30,387 nucleotides of DNA from Cyanophora paradoxa (taxonomy: Eukaryota > Glaucocystophyceae > Cyanophorales > Cyanophoraceae), in the NCBI GenBank assembly GCA_004431415.1, contig QPMI01000343.1, positions 1-30,387 on the forward strand, read 5' to 3'. A program made the translations under genes and the position numbers. Below the pieces are notes generated by a model. That model saw only the letters and a list, made by a program, of their open reading frames with translations, was not told the DNA's origin and ran no database searches. This document shows, piece after piece, positions 10,185 through 24,649 of the stretch; within the stretch, counting starts at the first letter, position 1, and each line of letters begins with the position of its first letter.

Positions 10185-10447
10185 TCTGACCCCTTTTCGC
10201 CCCTCAGGGCCTTTTCGGCCGGACTCCGGGACCCGGACTCGCGATCGAGCTCCGGGATCCACCGCCCCGGCCCGAGACGTCGACGACGACCCGGCCCGGC
10301 CAGCTGCAGCTAAGGAGAGTAATGCGCCTCCCCACGGACACTCTAGCTAACTAAATAGCTACATGTGCCCGCATGCACGGCGTGGTGCTGCATCGCGTCT
10401 TGTGGCGACGGGGGTTGTCTCGGGGCGGTGGCGGGAGCCCCTATGCC
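10185..10447. repeat. Rearranged family-A fragment, partly inverted
   Basis: Positions about 10315-10445 are the reverse complement of about 250-390 and of the matching part of 16290-16440, including 'gcatgcacggcgtggtgctg'. The flanking 10185-10205 piece ('gatctgaccccttttcgccc') is in direct orientation. This is therefore a broken and rearranged copy. From 9959 to 10184 I see nothing beyond a (CT)n tract near 10160 that matches, inverted, the (GA)n tract at 5281-5309. Confidence 0.7.
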
Positions 10448-10497
10448 CCCCTGCCTAGACACCCCCCCCCCCCTAGTTGCAGGCACACCGTGAGTGA

Positions 10498-10553
10498 ATG
10501 CGCATCCTGATGAGCGCATGCGCATCCCGATGAGCGCATGCGCATCCCGATGA
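10498..10553 (+). repeat. 20-bp tandem repeat, about 2.8 units
   Basis: Units of 'atgcgcatcccgatgagcgc' start at 10498, 10518 and 10538; the first differs by one base and the third is cut. It lies between an 11-12 base C run (near 10462-10473) and the 3' end of the RPL10 gene. It is a plain direct tandem with no spacers. Confidence 0.85.
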
Positions 10554-10686
10554 TCAAGAAAACGAGGGGTGTTAAGATAGCCAAGGCCACATGCTTGCTA
10601 CAGGCAGGCCAAACGGCCGCTCAGACTCTTTTTACAGAGTCGGGAGAGGGCCGTGGTGGGTGTCGATCTGGACCTGCTCACAAAGA

Positions 10687-11504
10687 TTAAGAGGCTAGAA
10701 GCATATGTACAGGATGCGAGTCAGCTGGAGAACGCACGTAAGCGCCATCGGGCTTCAGGCGGCCAGCGCCCTTGAGCTCCTGGTACTTCTCGCGCTCGTA
10801 CGGGGTGAAGCCCCTGGGGAAGAGGATTCAATATGAAGACCCCGCGAGGGTGCCCGCGAGACGCACCACTTCTTGCTAACGACGACCTTCTGGCGGCCAG
10901 GGAACTTGTACTTGGCACGGCGGAGGGACTCCACAACGTGCGCGGCCAAGTTGTCCTTGCTGCGGATGGACAGGATGACCTGGCCGATGGAAACACGGGC
11001 GCAGGTGCCGACGGGCTTGCCGAAGGCGCCACGCATGCCGGTCTGGAGACGATCGGCTCCGGCGCACGAAAGCATCTTGTTGATGCGCAGAACGTGCCAC
11101 GGGTGCACGCGGACACGGAGGTGGAAGTTGTCCTTGCCGGCGAACTTCACCATGTACTTGTTGCACGCGATACGCGCGGCCTCGAGGGCCTCGCTGGAAA
11201 GATGCTCCTTCTCCATGGAGACAAGGTGGGCGCAGTACGGGAACTCGTCCACGCTCGCCTTCTTGCGGCCGACATCATAGATACGGATCTTCGCGTCGGG
11301 CACACCACGGCAGAAGCGGCTCTTAATATACGGCTTGCCGCTGCAACCCATCACGATTGAATCAGGCAAGCGGGGGCGGTGGCGGCTCGGCGTTCGGCGC
11401 ACCGCTGGAACCTGTAGCAGCGTGCTGGCCGGCGACCCCTGCGACGATCCTGTGCATCAGTAACTACATCGAGACGATGGCGACCTGCGGGAGGGGGCTC
11501 ACAT
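10687..11504 (-). CDS. RPL10: 60S ribosomal protein L10 (uL16), 212 residues
   Basis: RPL10 is a core large-subunit protein near the peptidyl-transferase centre; it joins the 60S particle late in cytoplasmic maturation. Exons are 11503-11504, 11403-11438, 10867-11340 and 10687-10813, with introns of 64, 62 and 53 nt. The product runs [56 protein letters not shown]-like [34 protein letters not shown] and ends [13 protein letters not shown] plus a short tail. Length and order match eukaryotic RPL10 (213-221 residues). The initiator ATG is split: AT is the last two bases of exon 1, and G is the first base of exon 2. An alternative donor 11 nt upstream in exon 2 would give a shorter, poorer N terminus. 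Confidence 0.95.
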
Positions 11505-11717
11505 TGTGTCTGCGCAGAGGCAGCGAGGGAATCGTGAGCGAGACGAAGTCAGCGACAGGCGGCGCAAGGACGGGATTTCGCAATCGCCGCGTCGCTCTAT
11601 GCGGCTCGCATCTCGCGCCGGTGGTGGGGTGGACCGCGGCGCAGGAACTGCCAACCTGTTTTTCTATACCCCTGACTGGCTTGCTCCCGCCGACTTTGGG
11701 GTACTGGGCAACAGGCC
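11505..11717. promoter_or_regulatory. Shared divergent promoter of RPL10 and PYM
   Basis: The two start codons point away from each other with 213 bp between them, so both promoters and leaders must fit here. No TATA box is obvious. Coupling a ribosomal protein with a translation-linked EJC recycling factor is notable but may be coincidental. Confidence 0.5.
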
Positions 11718-12617
11718 ATGAGCCGACCCGCGCCAGCAGCGCCGGCGGTGCCGGAGGGAGCGAAGGCCGATGCGGATGGCTTCATAACCCTGCCCGGTAC
11801 GCGCATTGCCGCCGCAGACCTTTTTTTTTTGTTTTCGTGTAAACCACGTCGCAGCGACGCGCAGACCGGACGGAACCTGGAGGAAAGAGCGCCGAGTGCG
11901 CGCGGGGTGCTCGACGTCCACCCGCTCGGCTTGATCGCAGCTGAGTTTACCGTTCGCAGCTACGTGCCGCCGGACGAGCAACCTGTATTCGGTGCGACGA
12001 GGCGCCATTAACCGTCGATTGCCGAATGCCGATTCGAAGAGCCGTGGCGCAGAGAGCAGGGGCAAGGTTTGGCGTGAAGCGCAGAGCGACCTCCCCCCTG
12101 GCTATGTCCCCGACGAGAAGCCGAAACCAAAACCAGTGCGCGCGCGCCTCTCGCACACCCCATGAGTTTCTCCAGACGAGCGCAAGGCGTGCAGAAGGCC
12201 GAGAAAAAGGAAAAGGGGAAGGAGGAGAAATCGCCGGCCTCAGGCTCGGCGCCCAGCGGCGCTAAGAGTTCCGCGCCACCAGCTTCCTCGAAGCCTCAGG
12301 TACCTCAAGTCCAAGCCTTGTCCTCTGGACCTTTGCAGAGGCTGCAACCGCCCCACAGGCTCCTGCAACTGAGGAAAGCGAGCAAGATCCGAACAAGAAG
12401 GCCAAAAATCTCCAGAAGAAGGTCCGTGATGCCCTTGCATGCTTGCGGCCTTCCCATGACTCTCCCGTGACTATGGCGAAAAATACAGCTTCGACAAATC
12501 GAAGAGCTCGAGACGAAGGATCCCTCCACACTGAATGACGATCAGCGGGATAAGATAAAACAGAAACGTAGTATCGAAGAGGAAATCAAGCTGCTGCTTG
12601 AAAAGCTCTCTGTGTAG
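11718..12617 (+). CDS. PYM1: PYM (partner of Y14-Mago), EJC disassembly factor, 186 residues
   Basis: PYM (WIBG) binds the MAGO-Y14 heterodimer through its N terminus and the ribosome through its C terminus, stripping exon-junction complexes from translated mRNA in the cytoplasm. Exons are 11718-11796, 11855-11906, 11960-11991, 12053-12135, 12195-12299, 12341-12421 and 12489-12617, summing to 187 codons including the stop. The diagnostic Mago-binding block RRPDGTWRKERRVRAGYVPP, continuing DEQPVFESRGKVW, is assembled from four exons and closely matches animal and plant PYM. A basic, Lys-rich linker follows (AEKKEKGKEEKS). The C-terminal helix (KKAKNLQKKLRQIEELE, then DKIKQKRSIEEEIKLL) is also typical. 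Introns are 41-67 nt, and the first holds a run of 11 T. The acceptor at 12194 was chosen for phase; an acceptor at 12175 would need a GC donor. Confidence 0.92.
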
Positions 12618-14543
<1,926 letters not shown>

Positions 14544-15046
14544 TTTGGAGATATGTCTGCGCCGAGGACGCGCGGAGTCAGCACGAGGACGTCATCCGCC
14601 ATTTGGCTCTTCCAGCGCAGAGCAGCGCCGAAAACGTCGAGACTGCAGCGGAGAATGCAGCGGACGTGGTCTTAACGAACGCGCCCTGGCTGCCGTCGCC
14701 GAGTCGGGAGAGCAAAGACGCACCAAATTCTTCGAGAACCCTCGACTGACCGTACCCCCGGCCCGGCCCGCCGAGGCCGCACCCCCGGGAGGGGTATGCA
14801 TATGCTTGTGAACTGCAATTGCAATGTTAAACGTTGCATGCATATGCGCGCGCATGCATATTGCGTGCATGCGCGGCCGACGGCCCCCATGCCAGGCTAG
14901 CGCTGCCGATTGCGAGCTTCGGCGGGCTGAGCTGCCGCCGGCCGATCGCGAGCTCAAACGTGGGCTGCAGCTGAGCTCGAGCTCGAGGGGGCTGGCTGGG
15001 CCGGGCCCCGCGGCCGGGCCTGCAGCCCGCCTCACGCTGCAATAAT
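14544..15046. other. GAPDH upstream region with dense short palindromes
   Basis: The first 150 bp should hold the GAPDH promoter and leader. From about 14795 to 15020 the sequence is packed with palindromic hexamers: 'tgcatatgc', 'gcaattgcaat', 'gcatgcatatgcgcgcgcat', 'gagctcgagctcgag', 'cgggccccgcggccggg'. No coding exon is supported; the long open frames are GC artefacts. Confidence 0.5.
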
Positions 15047-15054
15047 TATAAAAG
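15047..15054 (+). promoter_or_regulatory. Strong TATA box (TATAAAAG) upstream of a 73-codon open frame
   Basis: TATAAAAG is the best TATA match in the window. It is followed 52 bp later by an ATG at 15099 (MGEEPHVPVSLSHAIEIANA), which stays open to 15320. From about 15272 that frame runs into a reverse family-B repeat, so the gene, if real, looks truncated. I do not recognise the peptide. Confidence 0.4.
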
Positions 15055-15271
15055 CTCCAGCGAGGCTCGCAAGTCGCGGCCGCACAAGAGAGCTGAAGAT
15101 GGGCGAGGAGCCTCATGTCCCCGTCTCACTGAGTCATGCAATTGAAATTGCAAATGCAAGGAGCTCCGGATTCGAATTCCGCAAGCTGCCGGCGCCTCAG
15201 GGCCTGCGGCAGCTGAACGTTAACTTCGGAAAGCAAGAGGCCGCGGGCGCATGTGCAGAGTTTGATCGATA

Positions 15272-15375
15272 TCCCAGCATTTGGACACGTACTAAAAACG
15301 CAGGTCGACGTCCGGGCTAGCGCTACAAGTGTGGGAATGTACATGTACACTGTGGCCGCCGCGGCCGCGGGCCCA
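15272..15375 (-). repeat. Family-B repeat, reverse orientation
   Basis: Read on the minus strand it gives the family-B order: CG-rich palindrome, 'gtacattcccacacttgtag', 'cccgg', 'acctgcgtttttagtacgtg', 'tccaaatgc'. An extra 'cgctagc' sits between the halves, as in the tandem copy near 5544. Confidence 0.7.
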
Positions 15376-15499
15376 GCTGCACTGCGGCAGCCCACCGAGC
15401 TCACGCTCGGCCCGGCCAGCCGGACGTTGACAGTACGTGTAACTTAGTACGATTAATATTATTAGTACGTTGATCCCAGTTTTTAGTGCCAAACTCTAA

Positions 15500-15735
15500 T
15501 TCGTGCATTCGTCGTATAATCATAATCGTAATCGTTATCGTAACGCGCAGATCCAAAGACTGATCATGAGATGTCGACCGTCGGACGCCCTCATCGTAAT
15601 CCGATGATCGCAGATCCAAAGACGCCCTATAGCTAATCGTAATCGTAACGTGCAGATCCAATGACGCCCTCATCGTAACGTGCAGATCCAAATTTAAAGA
15701 CGCCCTAATCGTAATTATAATCGCAGATCCAGCGG
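15500..15735. repeat. Degenerate tandem repeat around 'gcagatccaaagacgccct'
   Basis: At least four degraded units contain 'gcagatcca' plus 'a(a/t)gacgcccta/tc', followed by 'atcgtaa(tc/cg)'. They are seen near 15548, 15610, 15653 and 15681, with a related end near 15724 and again at 15750. Unit length drifts between about 30 and 65 bp. Between units are (taatcg)n-like tracts (15505-15540). The region is AT-richer than its surroundings and has no coding frame. Confidence 0.7.
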
Positions 15736-16007
15736 GGGTGCTGGGGGTGAGATCCAGAGGGCGTCCTCTATCAGGGCACACCGAGGCAGAGGGCACACCG
15801 GGTTCGCGGCGCCGGCGCGCCGCGCCCGGGCGCCCAACCCGCGATATTTTCGATGGTCCTCTGATGCATCGTACGTTGCGCGCGCCCTTCGGCGCGCAGG
15901 CGCTCGCCTTTGGCGGGAGGCACGTCGATCGAGTGCGCCCCCGGCCCGCTCCCTTTGAAACCAAGGCTTTTTCGCCCCCTTTTTTGCCCTCCGGCGCACT
16001 GCGGCAG

Positions 16008-16553
16008 GCTGACTCCATGTCGGGCCCCCCACAGGGCCTGTAGGGGCTCCCGCCCAAGACGCGCCCCAGGTGCGCACTGCGCGCGCAGGTGCTCTGGAGC
16101 GTCGATCTGCTCGGCGGCTCAGCGGCTGACCATCCTCCGCCCGCGCAGGCGCTCCTCTGGGTGGGAGGCTCGTCGATCGAGTGCGCCCCCGTTTGATTTC
16201 ATTTGGATCTCAAGACCTTTCGATTTCGATCTGACCGCCTTTTTCGCCCCCCGGCGCAGGCTGACTCCATGTCGGGCCCCCTACAGGGCCTGTAGGGGCT
16301 CCCGCCACCGCGCCGAGACGACACCCGCCGCCACAAAGACGCGATGCAGCACCACGCCGTGCATGCGGGCACATGTAGCTATGTATACGTAGCTAGCTAG
16401 AGTGTCCGCGGGGAGGCGCATTACTCTCCTTAGGGGGCCTCGCAGGGCCCGGCCGGCCAGTTCGCTGGTGGGCTGGGCCCGCGGCCGCGGCGGCCGCAGT
16501 GTACATTCCCACACTTGTAGCCCGGACCTGCGTTTTAGTACGTGTCCAAATGC
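16008..16553 (+). repeat. Dispersed repeat family A, copy 2
   Basis: From 16033 it aligns to 1-525. Within the element the block 'gctgactccatgtcgggccc', followed by a 'gcctgtaggggctcccgcc' block, occurs twice (about 16008-16053 and 16260-16308), so the element has an internal duplication. It ends with a family-B copy (16496-16553), suggesting that family B is its mobile or terminal part. Confidence 0.85.
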
Positions 16554-16811
16554 GGAGGTGACTCGGTTCGTCGACGAGTCGAGGGTATGCGCACAAACAC
16601 GCATAAACTGCATTGGTTCAAGCTGTTCAACAGGAAAACTGCAGATCTACTCAGTGACTACTGAAAGGAAAGCTGATAGCTATAGAGCTCAGCGCATAGA
16701 ATTACAACGCCTCAAGACTGCCAGCGAGGTCAGCCCTCACGTACACGCAGCCCTCCCGCACTAGCCGTCGCTAGCACTAGGCGAGAGCTGGGAGCTGGTC
16801 GCCATCGCCCA

Positions 16812-17614
16812 TTACTCCTTTTTCTCGGCGGGCGCCGCGTTCATGGTCGACAGGAAGGTATTCCAGCCAACGCTGACGACGTTGATGTAGAGCACGCGCT
16901 GGTTCGACGGAATGAACTTGAAGTTGATCACGTGCGCCGCGGGCCAGAGCTTCCAGTTAGCCAGGAGCGTAGGCCACAGCTTCTGCTCGATGGTGGGGAT
17001 AACGTTGTCGGCGCGGCCGTTGATCGTCTCCATGAAGCCGAAGCTAGCATAGATTCATCAGCGCGCGTGGCCGAGATGGGCAGGGCGGGGTCGCTCACAA
17101 GATGGACGTGAAGATGGGCGCCCAGAACACCTGGTCGAAAGCGACCTTGGTGGCGACGGCGATAGTCGCCGTCGGCGTCTTCGGGAAGATGAGCTTGTCC
17201 ACAAGACCGTACCTGCGGCAAGAGACGCGCCCGGTCGAAGGGCGGCCCATCCGCCGCGGGTAACGCTTCACAGACGGCGCACCAGTAGTGGCCGACGGGG
17301 CCGTGGATGGTCGCGCCGAAGGCCATGAGCTTGGCAGTGCGTGCTGCGCCTCGCAGAATCAGCCGGCCGCCCGCCCACGGCGGGCCGCGAGATTCGCGCG
17401 CAGCCGCCACGGACCCGGGTCGTAGGCCTTGCCATTCCTGCGCGGCCGGGGCTCAGGAAACGCGGCCATCAGGCGATTCAGGGCCGTCGCACATCATGTC
17501 GGGGGACTGGGCGATGACATCGCCGAGGAAGAAGCCGACGGTCGACGTAAGGGTCTTCGTCAGGAGCGGCTTCGTCTCCAGCATGTTCATGTACTTTGCC
17601 CAGATGCCCGCCAT
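16812..17614 (-). CDS. Mpv17/PMP22-family membrane protein, 185 residues
   Basis: Members are four-helix membrane proteins of peroxisomes, mitochondria or plastids, some with channel activity. Exons are 17493-17614, 17415-17437, 17283-17349, 17099-17212 and 16812-17043, with introns of 55, 65, 70 and 55 nt, giving 186 codons including the stop. Family hallmarks are WAKYMNMLETKPLLTKTLTS and GFFLGDVIAQS at the start, ARTAKLMAFGATIHGPVGHY with WYGLVDKL, VAFDQVFWAPIF, and the C-terminal signature LWPTLLANWKLWPAAHVINF followed by IPSNQRVLYIN and WNTFLS. The length is typical. The start at 17614 was chosen because family members begin W-x-x-Y-x-x-x-L. No targeting leader is visible, so peroxisomal or mitochondrial placement is more likely than plastid. 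The short Lys-rich end (AEKKE) is unremarkable. Confidence 0.92.
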
Positions 17615-17944
17615 TGCTTCTGACTGTGGGAGTGCCGAATTCGAAGCGCGGCCGACGAACAAGCCGTGAACGGGGGTATAAAGCCCTGTAGAGAGGGGGG
17701 TACGGCGAGCTTACGAACCAAGAACGCCCTCGGCCTATGGCCACACCGCTTGCGAACGGAGCGAGGTTCTTCTTGCGAGAGTGAGACCGCGGTGAAGGGG
17801 GCGAGCTCCCGGAGTCTCGGCGGCGGACTTACTACCCTCGTTATGAGGCAGCCACCTCTACCCCCCTTTCATTATTCCACCGGCCGACTTAGGCTCAGTT
17901 CGGCGAGGCCCACACAGACGCGGCGAGGCGTTTTAGGCTCAGCC
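17615..17944. promoter_or_regulatory. Shared divergent promoter of the Mpv17-like and FTHFS genes
   Basis: The start codons are 330 bp apart on opposite strands. A plus-strand TATAAAG lies at 17677-17683. It is too far (about 260 bp) from the FTHFS ATG to be certain, and on the minus strand it reads CTTTATA, 63 bp from the Mpv17-like ATG. 'cttaggctcag' (about 17887) and 'tttaggctcag' (about 17931) are near-repeats close to the FTHFS start. Confidence 0.45.
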
Positions 17945-20795
<2,851 letters not shown>

Positions 20796-23205
20796 ACGCC
20801 CCGTACTCCCTCGCCCCCCCGCGTCCACAGTGTATTTCCCAGAGTTTATCTAGGCCCCACGCCCCATCCGATGATCCGGCCGCCTCTTTCTTGGGATCAG
20901 TGCTTAGCTCTAGCCTATGAGATCCAGCAGGTAATTGCAGTGTCAAGTAGAGCTGTGCGTGGTCACAGTGTGTACTTTTGCGTCCTTGTAATTTTAATGT
21001 GAAACTTCCTAAATTAATTCTTTTCGTCTCCACGCTCCGAGGCTCCCGGCCCCGCCCATAGACATATATGGCCCCACCGTGGCACACGCGCGCCGGCGTG
21101 GCGCCACTGCAGCTGACCTACTGTAGGAATGCTTAAATTGCCGCGTAGTTCAATTGCTGAATTCGACCAAAACCGGAATTTCCGTGGCGATAAATTGCCG
21201 AAACTCTGAATTTCTTCTAGATCTATGCATATGGCGCCATACAAAAGCGGCCGTTAACGTTCCGCCCCCTGAAAATTGCCGCGGCTCTAAATTGCCGAAC
21301 TTCGGAATTCGGCGTCTCGGCAATATACGGCAATTTAAAACATCGGCTTTTTAAAATAAAGGGCCACTTACTTGCCGCGCGCGTCAGTTGGGTCCGGGGA
21401 AGGGCATGTAACCGCGGCGTATCCGAAGATCTAGATGCAGAGAGCAGGGACTTAAGCATAAGCTTAAGCTTAAGAAGGCGCGCGGTGCACGTGGGCGGGC
21501 GAGCCGCCGGGCCGGCTCCGAGGCTGGCCATGCCAGGCGAGCTGTCCTCGCGATCATCGGATCGAGGCGAGCTGTCCTCTAAGAGGTAGGTAGGCCTCAG
21601 GGCCTAGCTATATAGGGCGCGGGCCCCGGGGGCGGGCCGGGGGATGGCTCGAAATTGAACCTTGTGTGGACGTGCTCGAGCTCCTGCGCATTCCCCGCGC
21701 GCGTGAGACGTGGCGGGTGCACGAGTGTGCATGTGCTGCGGGTGCGTCACAGCATGGCGCGGAGGCGCGCGGCGCCTAGGCCTAGGCCTAGGGGCTGGCC
21801 TAGGCCTCCGCGCGATCTGGGCGCGGGCGCGGGGACGCTGCTCAAGCTCACGCTCCGCTCAGAAAGCGACCGGAGGGTCCGTAAGGGCGCTTGCGCAGCG
21901 GGCCAGCTCATGATCAGCGGCTGCAGCAAGCATGCGCATCGCGCGCGCGCGGGGGCTCTGCGTCGCACGGCGCGCGCGCCGCGCGGGCGTCGGCTTGTTG
22001 CAAGTGGCATAGCCGGCCAAGTGCGGCCGGCTTGCGGCCGGCTTGTGCAATTGCGCATGCGTCGGGGCGTGCGCGGTTGGCGCGGGTGAAGCGTGCGCGG
22101 CTGGCGCGGCTAGCCGCTGAGCCACAGCAAGCTGCCGCGCGCGCGAGAGGCGTAACCATTTTTGAGCCGAGCCGAGCTACAGCGCCGGCGCCCGGGGAAG
22201 AAAGCGGCTGGGGGGGACCGTAAAAAGACTTTTGCAGGGTAAGTTCGCACTCTCCAATGTGATTGGCTAGCGCGCGCGGCGTCCTCCCACGCGACCGCGC
22301 TCGTGCCCGGCCTCGTTTCTGCAGAACGCATGTCAAGCATGATGCAAGCATTGACCTCGAACTGGTCTGGCCCGTATATCTGCTCCATGTGCGTCGCTAG
22401 ACCCATTTTTGTCCCGGGTGTTGGTGCCTGTTCCTGGATCACCCTTTGGTCGGACGGGACCGGGAGACACGGTTTCGGGGTCCCCTGGAGATGGGCTTTC
22501 AGGGTGTACCGCGCGGCCCGGGTTTTGAGGAGGTCGGGGAAACGCGATTTGGGGTAGGCCTAGGCTAGGGTTGGGCCCAATTGCAAAGGAGAGGGACAGG
22601 GGAAGTGTTTTACCCTTCCCCAAAAACAAAAAAGCAATCCTGCAGTACTAGTATTCCCGGGTCCGGCGCGGCGCCGCGGCACGGCCGCGGGCCCGGCGCG
22701 GGGTCTGCAGTCAGCGCTAGCCGCTGAGCTGCACTGCGGCAGCCGCTGAGCTGCAGGCAGCTTCAATTGCAAGGCTTCATAAGGCTTGGGCCGCCGGGCA
22801 GAAATCGAATCATCATGGCATGAATGAATTTTCAACTTGGCAATCTCAAGATCTGCCGGTGCATGCGTACGTGCCGCCGGGCCGCGCGCGCGCTGATCAT
22901 GAGCTGCAGCGGCCAGCCTGGCGCCGGCAGCCTGGCACGTGCCGCAGTGCACTGGCCATGACTTGCAGGGCCGGGCCTTAGCTGCCGCAGCCTGGCAGTG
23001 CAGCCCAGGCCCGCGGCCGGCCCGGGGCCTTGCGCGCGATCCGATCATCGGATGATCGATATCGTCGCCATATCGATCGCGATGCCGGCGCCGGCGCGAA
23101 CACCGACTCGGCGATATCGATCGAAGTGAGCGGACTCGAACTCTTCCCCCCTCGTTCTTCCCCCCTCCCTGTCTTTCTTTCAGTTCGACGTTCGGCCGCG
23201 GCACC
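20796..23205. other. 2.4-kb gene-free region with palindromes and short repeats
   Basis: No exon chain could be built on either strand. Noted contents are an AT-richer patch at 21000-21360 with five 'aaattgccg' motifs, HindIII/AflII-like palindromes ('aagcttaagcttaag' near 21460), a 15-bp direct repeat 'aggcgagctgtcctc' near 21535 and 21565, and a (cctagg)n block at 21775-21806. There are also CpG- and palindrome-rich blocks to about 23110 ('gatcatcggatgatcgatat' near 23042). The last 150 bp should hold the ABCI11-like promoter; a pyrimidine tract 'tcttccccccctcg...tttcttt' precedes its ATG. Confidence 0.5.
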
Positions 23206-24471
23206 ATGCTGTTCGTCGCGCCGGTGCTTTCCACGGCACGTTCGAATGCAGTAGGGCCGATTACGGCGCAGCGCTCTTCGTCCGCGCAGCTCGGATGTGA
23301 GCGCCAGCCCGAACGGCCCCGGCCCGCTGCTCACACTGTGCCGCGGCAGGCCGCGAACTCAGCGGAGTTTCCTTGCGGGGAGCGAGGAAATGGGAGCCCG
23401 CGAGCGGTCCGCTTACTGGCGCCGTGCGGGTATTCTGCAGCGCTGCCGGCGATGCAAAGCCTACACCCGTGATTGAGCTCAAGGGCGTGTCGTATCATCC
23501 CAGCGCATCCGTTCAGCCGATTCTGAGTAGCGTGGACCTCGCGCTGCCTCCGAGCTGGCTCGGCTTGATTGTCGGCGAGTCTGGCTCTGGCAAAACGGTG
23601 CGCCGCGCGCATGATGCTGTGGATGTGCATGATACGGCCGTGCAGACGCTTCTCGAGATCCTCGCTGGCCAGTCCGATCGCACGGGCGGGGAGATCGTCG
23701 GCGGGTGCGCGTTGCGTGGCGCCGCCCGTGCGCGCCGAGGTGAGGGTGCGTGCTCCAGGGACGGGAAGGCGCTGAAGTCGCAGGACCTGGCGGAGCGGAC
23801 GGGGCTGGTCTTCCAGTTCCCCGAGCGGCACTTCCTCGAGGGCACCGTCCAGGAGGAGCTCCGCTTCGGGCACCCCGAGTACACTCCGGTGCGCCGCCCC
23901 CCGCCCGCCCCGCGCAGCGGCCCGGCGAGCCGGCGCAGGAGCAATGCCAGGCAGCGCTGACGTCCGTCGGCCTTGGGGAGATCCCGTGGAACCAGGCGCC
24001 GCAGTCGCTGAGCGGCGGGCAGCAGCGGCGCCTCGCCGTCGCCGTCCAACTCCTACGCCGCCCCTACCTCCTCCTCCTCGACGGTTCGCCACGGCCCCGC
24101 GCCCCTTCCGCCGCCCCTCACCAGACCGCCCCTTCCGCCGCCCCACAGAGCCGACAGCGGGCCTGGGTGCGTACATGGCGCGCGCGCGCCCCCCGTGCAG
24201 CGTGACGCTGACGGGGGCTCCAGATTGGAGCATGCGGGAGCAGCTGCGACGGCTGCTGCTGGAGCTGAAGAAGGAGTGGAGCATCCTGGTGCGGGGCGGC
24301 GTTGCGGGCGGGGGGGGGGGGGGGGGGGGGGGTCGGGGGCGACGGGCGGCGCAGGTGGTGACGCACGACCCGAAGGACCTCCTCGAGGTCTCCGACGCCT
24401 GCTTCCGCCTCGCCGACGGCAAGCTCGCCCTCATCGACCCCGTCCGCGACCTCCAGGCCCCGCTCCCCTAG
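23206..24471 (+). CDS. ABCI11: Plastid ABC transporter ATPase, ABCI11/CbiO-like, 290 residues
   Basis: This is a stand-alone ATP-binding subunit that powers a multipart plastid-envelope importer of ECF/CbiO type; the substrate is not shown by the sequence. Exons are 23206-23296, 23350-23597, 23646-23704, 23759-23888, 23939-24083, 24149-24166, 24224-24288 and 24355-24471, giving 291 codons including the stop. The leader starts MLFVAPVLSTARSN and runs to about residue 66. The ATPase core follows (PVIELKGVSYHP). Walker A is GESGSGKTT (about 106-114), the Q-loop is LVFQFPE (Gln 152), the signature LSGGQQRR (200-207), Walker B LLLLDEPTAGLDW (220-232) and the H-loop VVTHD (His 256). All catalytic motifs are intact, several being split by introns. 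The 66-nt intron before VVTHD holds a 23-base G run. The order and size agree with plant ABCI11/NAP14, which also has a transit peptide. Confidence 0.9.
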
Positions 24472-24649
24472 CCACCATCGCCCCCCCCCCTGTCTTCCGC
24501 CCCCCCCCCCCCCTCCCGGCGCCCCCTGTCACCGCGCATGTTCACCACTAGAGCGCGTGCTGCACCCGCCGGCGGCTGTGCGTTCCGGGACAGGCTGGGC
24601 GTTGCGGCTTGACGCAGTTCTGCATTCGGGACGGGCAAGTCGGCGAGCG
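24472..24649. other. Short convergent intergenic region with C runs
   Basis: The 178 bp between two convergent stop codons contain C runs at about 24481-24490 and 24500-24513. On the minus strand these are G runs that could form quadruplexes. Both genes must end their transcripts here or overlap. Confidence 0.5.

Noticed and set aside
10498-10553. CRISPR-like array
   Set aside because: The 20-bp units are directly adjacent without spacers, in a eukaryotic genome.
14592-15116. 174-codon minus-strand frame upstream of GAPDH
   Set aside because: It runs through palindromic repeat DNA and ends in GAPDH leader sequence; its start and composition do not look coding.
22333-22629. 99-codon minus-strand frame rich in Pro and Gly
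   Set aside because: It has no recognisable domain, no plausible splice partners and repeat-like composition.
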